NCBI GenBank assembly: GCA_009911185.1
Contig: QXWW01000024.1
Location: 1-64,000 of the forward strand
From: Lachnospiraceae bacterium
GTDB lineage: Bacteria > Bacillota > Clostridia > Lachnospirales > Lachnospiraceae
Length of the DNA stretch: 64,000 bases
Direction of reading: 5' to 3'
In this document: positions 63,459 through 64,000 of the stretch, piece after piece
Numbering within the stretch: the stretch's first letter is position 1
Layout of the letters: each line of letters opens with the position of its first letter
Program-made: the position numbers and the translations under genes
The notes under the pieces: model-generated
Database searches by the model: none
Told to the model about the DNA's origin: nothing
Seen by the model: the letters and a program-made list of their open reading frames with translations, nothing else

Positions 63459-64000
63459 TTATTTCCTGATTTCAAACCGATTGTTTTTTTCTGCAATATA
63501 GAACACATCTCCCGTTTTAACCTCTACCGGATTCATAGGAGACAGTTTCCCTTTGCCTTTTAAGAATGTCCCATAACTGGAATTACAGTCCATCAATTTC
63601 AGCCTGCCGTTCTCCCAGAAAAGCTTAGCATGGGTTCTGCTTACTCCCGCCACATCTTTGGGATAATTTACCACATTAGATACGTCCCGCCCGATGGTAA
63701 TTCCAGACTGTGCAATCGCATATACGCGTCCATCCATGTAGCCTCCGCGGGCTGCAAGCCACAACTGTGTATCCTGCCTTACAAAAGACTCCGGAGCTTC
63801 CTGGTCATAATAAACGTCACCGTCCAAAGGAACAGTCGCGTCCTCTTCCCGCTGATATGGCTGCTGATAAATATTCTGGCGTTGAAACGGCTGCTGATAC
63901 CCACCCTGCTGTACTTCTCTGTCCTGGCTTCCTGAACCATTCCCAGAATCGGAAGACTTTCTCGTCAGAATCACCAGAGCCGCTGCCACGCACGCCACTG
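63459..64000 (-). CDS. FHA domain membrane protein, 5' end outside the window
   Basis: The visible 179 residues begin inside or just after a membrane helix (ACVAAALVILTRK), followed by a Gln/Gly/Tyr-rich linker with FQRQNIYQQPYQRE, then a well-preserved FHA domain (about 95-178: ITIGRDVSNVVNYPKDVAGV, SRTHAKLF, NSSYGTFLKG). Arg, Ser, His and Asn of the phosphothreonine pocket are all present. The gene continues beyond 64000, so the start and total length are unknown. It ends 33 bases before the next FHA gene in the same operon. Confidence 0.88.
   Translation of the reverse strand, partial: VACVAAALVILTRKSSDSGNGSGSQDREVQQGGYQQPFQRQNIYQQPYQREEDATVPLDGDVYYDQEAPESFVRQDTQLWLAARGGYMDGRVYAIAQSGITIGRDVSNVVNYPKDVAGVSRTHAKLFWENGRLKLMDCNSSYGTFLKGKGKLSPMNPVEVKTGDVFYIAEKNNRFEIRK

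Noticed and set aside
54822-64000. Type VII or type VI secretion system
   Set aside because: The kinase/phosphatase/FHA set is compatible, but no WXG100 protein, FtsK/SpoIIIE ATPase or sheath component is visible up to 64000.

Overview
The window looks like chromosomal DNA from a gut-type Firmicute, most likely a Lachnospiraceae member (class Clostridia). The basis is the gene set and local gene orders: type III glutamine synthetase beside a fused ammonium transporter/P-II, murB-rapZ-whiA with hprK nearby, HydF with a TM1266-type protein, a T-box-controlled trp operon, MOFRL glycerate kinase, strong AGGAGG ribosome-binding sites almost everywhere, and large secreted Ig-like and Cys-repeat surface proteins. 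Genus cannot be fixed by reading alone. Nearly all genes lie on the minus strand. The exceptions are pyrG, the oxidoreductase, the macrodomain and sirtuin genes, and two speculative items (a 24-codon ORF and a candidate RNA).

Layout. 1-5.8 kb: nitrogen assimilation (degenerate receiver protein, Amt-P-II fusion, GlnN), with terminator-like hairpins in the leaders. 5.8-18 kb: housekeeping genes (fba, lipid kinase, whiA, rapZ, murB, M18 aminopeptidase, hprK, uvrC) and an ftsH carrying about 420 extra C-terminal residues with tandem repeats. 18-20 kb: pyrG. 20-30 kb: a close-packed run with C39-like protease, VanS/VanR-like two-component system, hydF, TM1266 protein, glycerate kinase, trkH/trkA potassium uptake and degV. 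30-34.9 kb: ybaK, an Uup-like ABC-F protein, a small defence locus (RloA/RloB, AbiL-like) and, next to it, a 26-bp perfect palindrome with a candidate structured RNA. 34.9-42 kb: trp operon in the order E-G-C-F-B-A-D behind a tryptophan-type T-box. 42-45 kb: HxlR regulator with a divergent oxidoreductase, then a zinc-type macrodomain and class M sirtuin pair. 45-53 kb: two very large secreted proteins. 53.5-64 kb: an anchored GH3 hexosaminidase, then a dense phospho-signalling cluster (two Ser/Thr kinases, two PP2C phosphatases, a VWA-FHA membrane protein, two further FHA proteins) that runs off the right edge.

The strongest candidate for a little-described system is the 54.8-64 kb cluster. 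One of its kinases is a transmembrane receptor with an outside half made of BspA-type (DUF285) repeats and a C-type-lectin-like domain. Other leads are the repeat-extended FtsH, the macrodomain-sirtuin pair without its usual lipoylation partners, and the palindrome/RNA beside RloAB. All functions are inferred from motifs and family knowledge; no database search was run.
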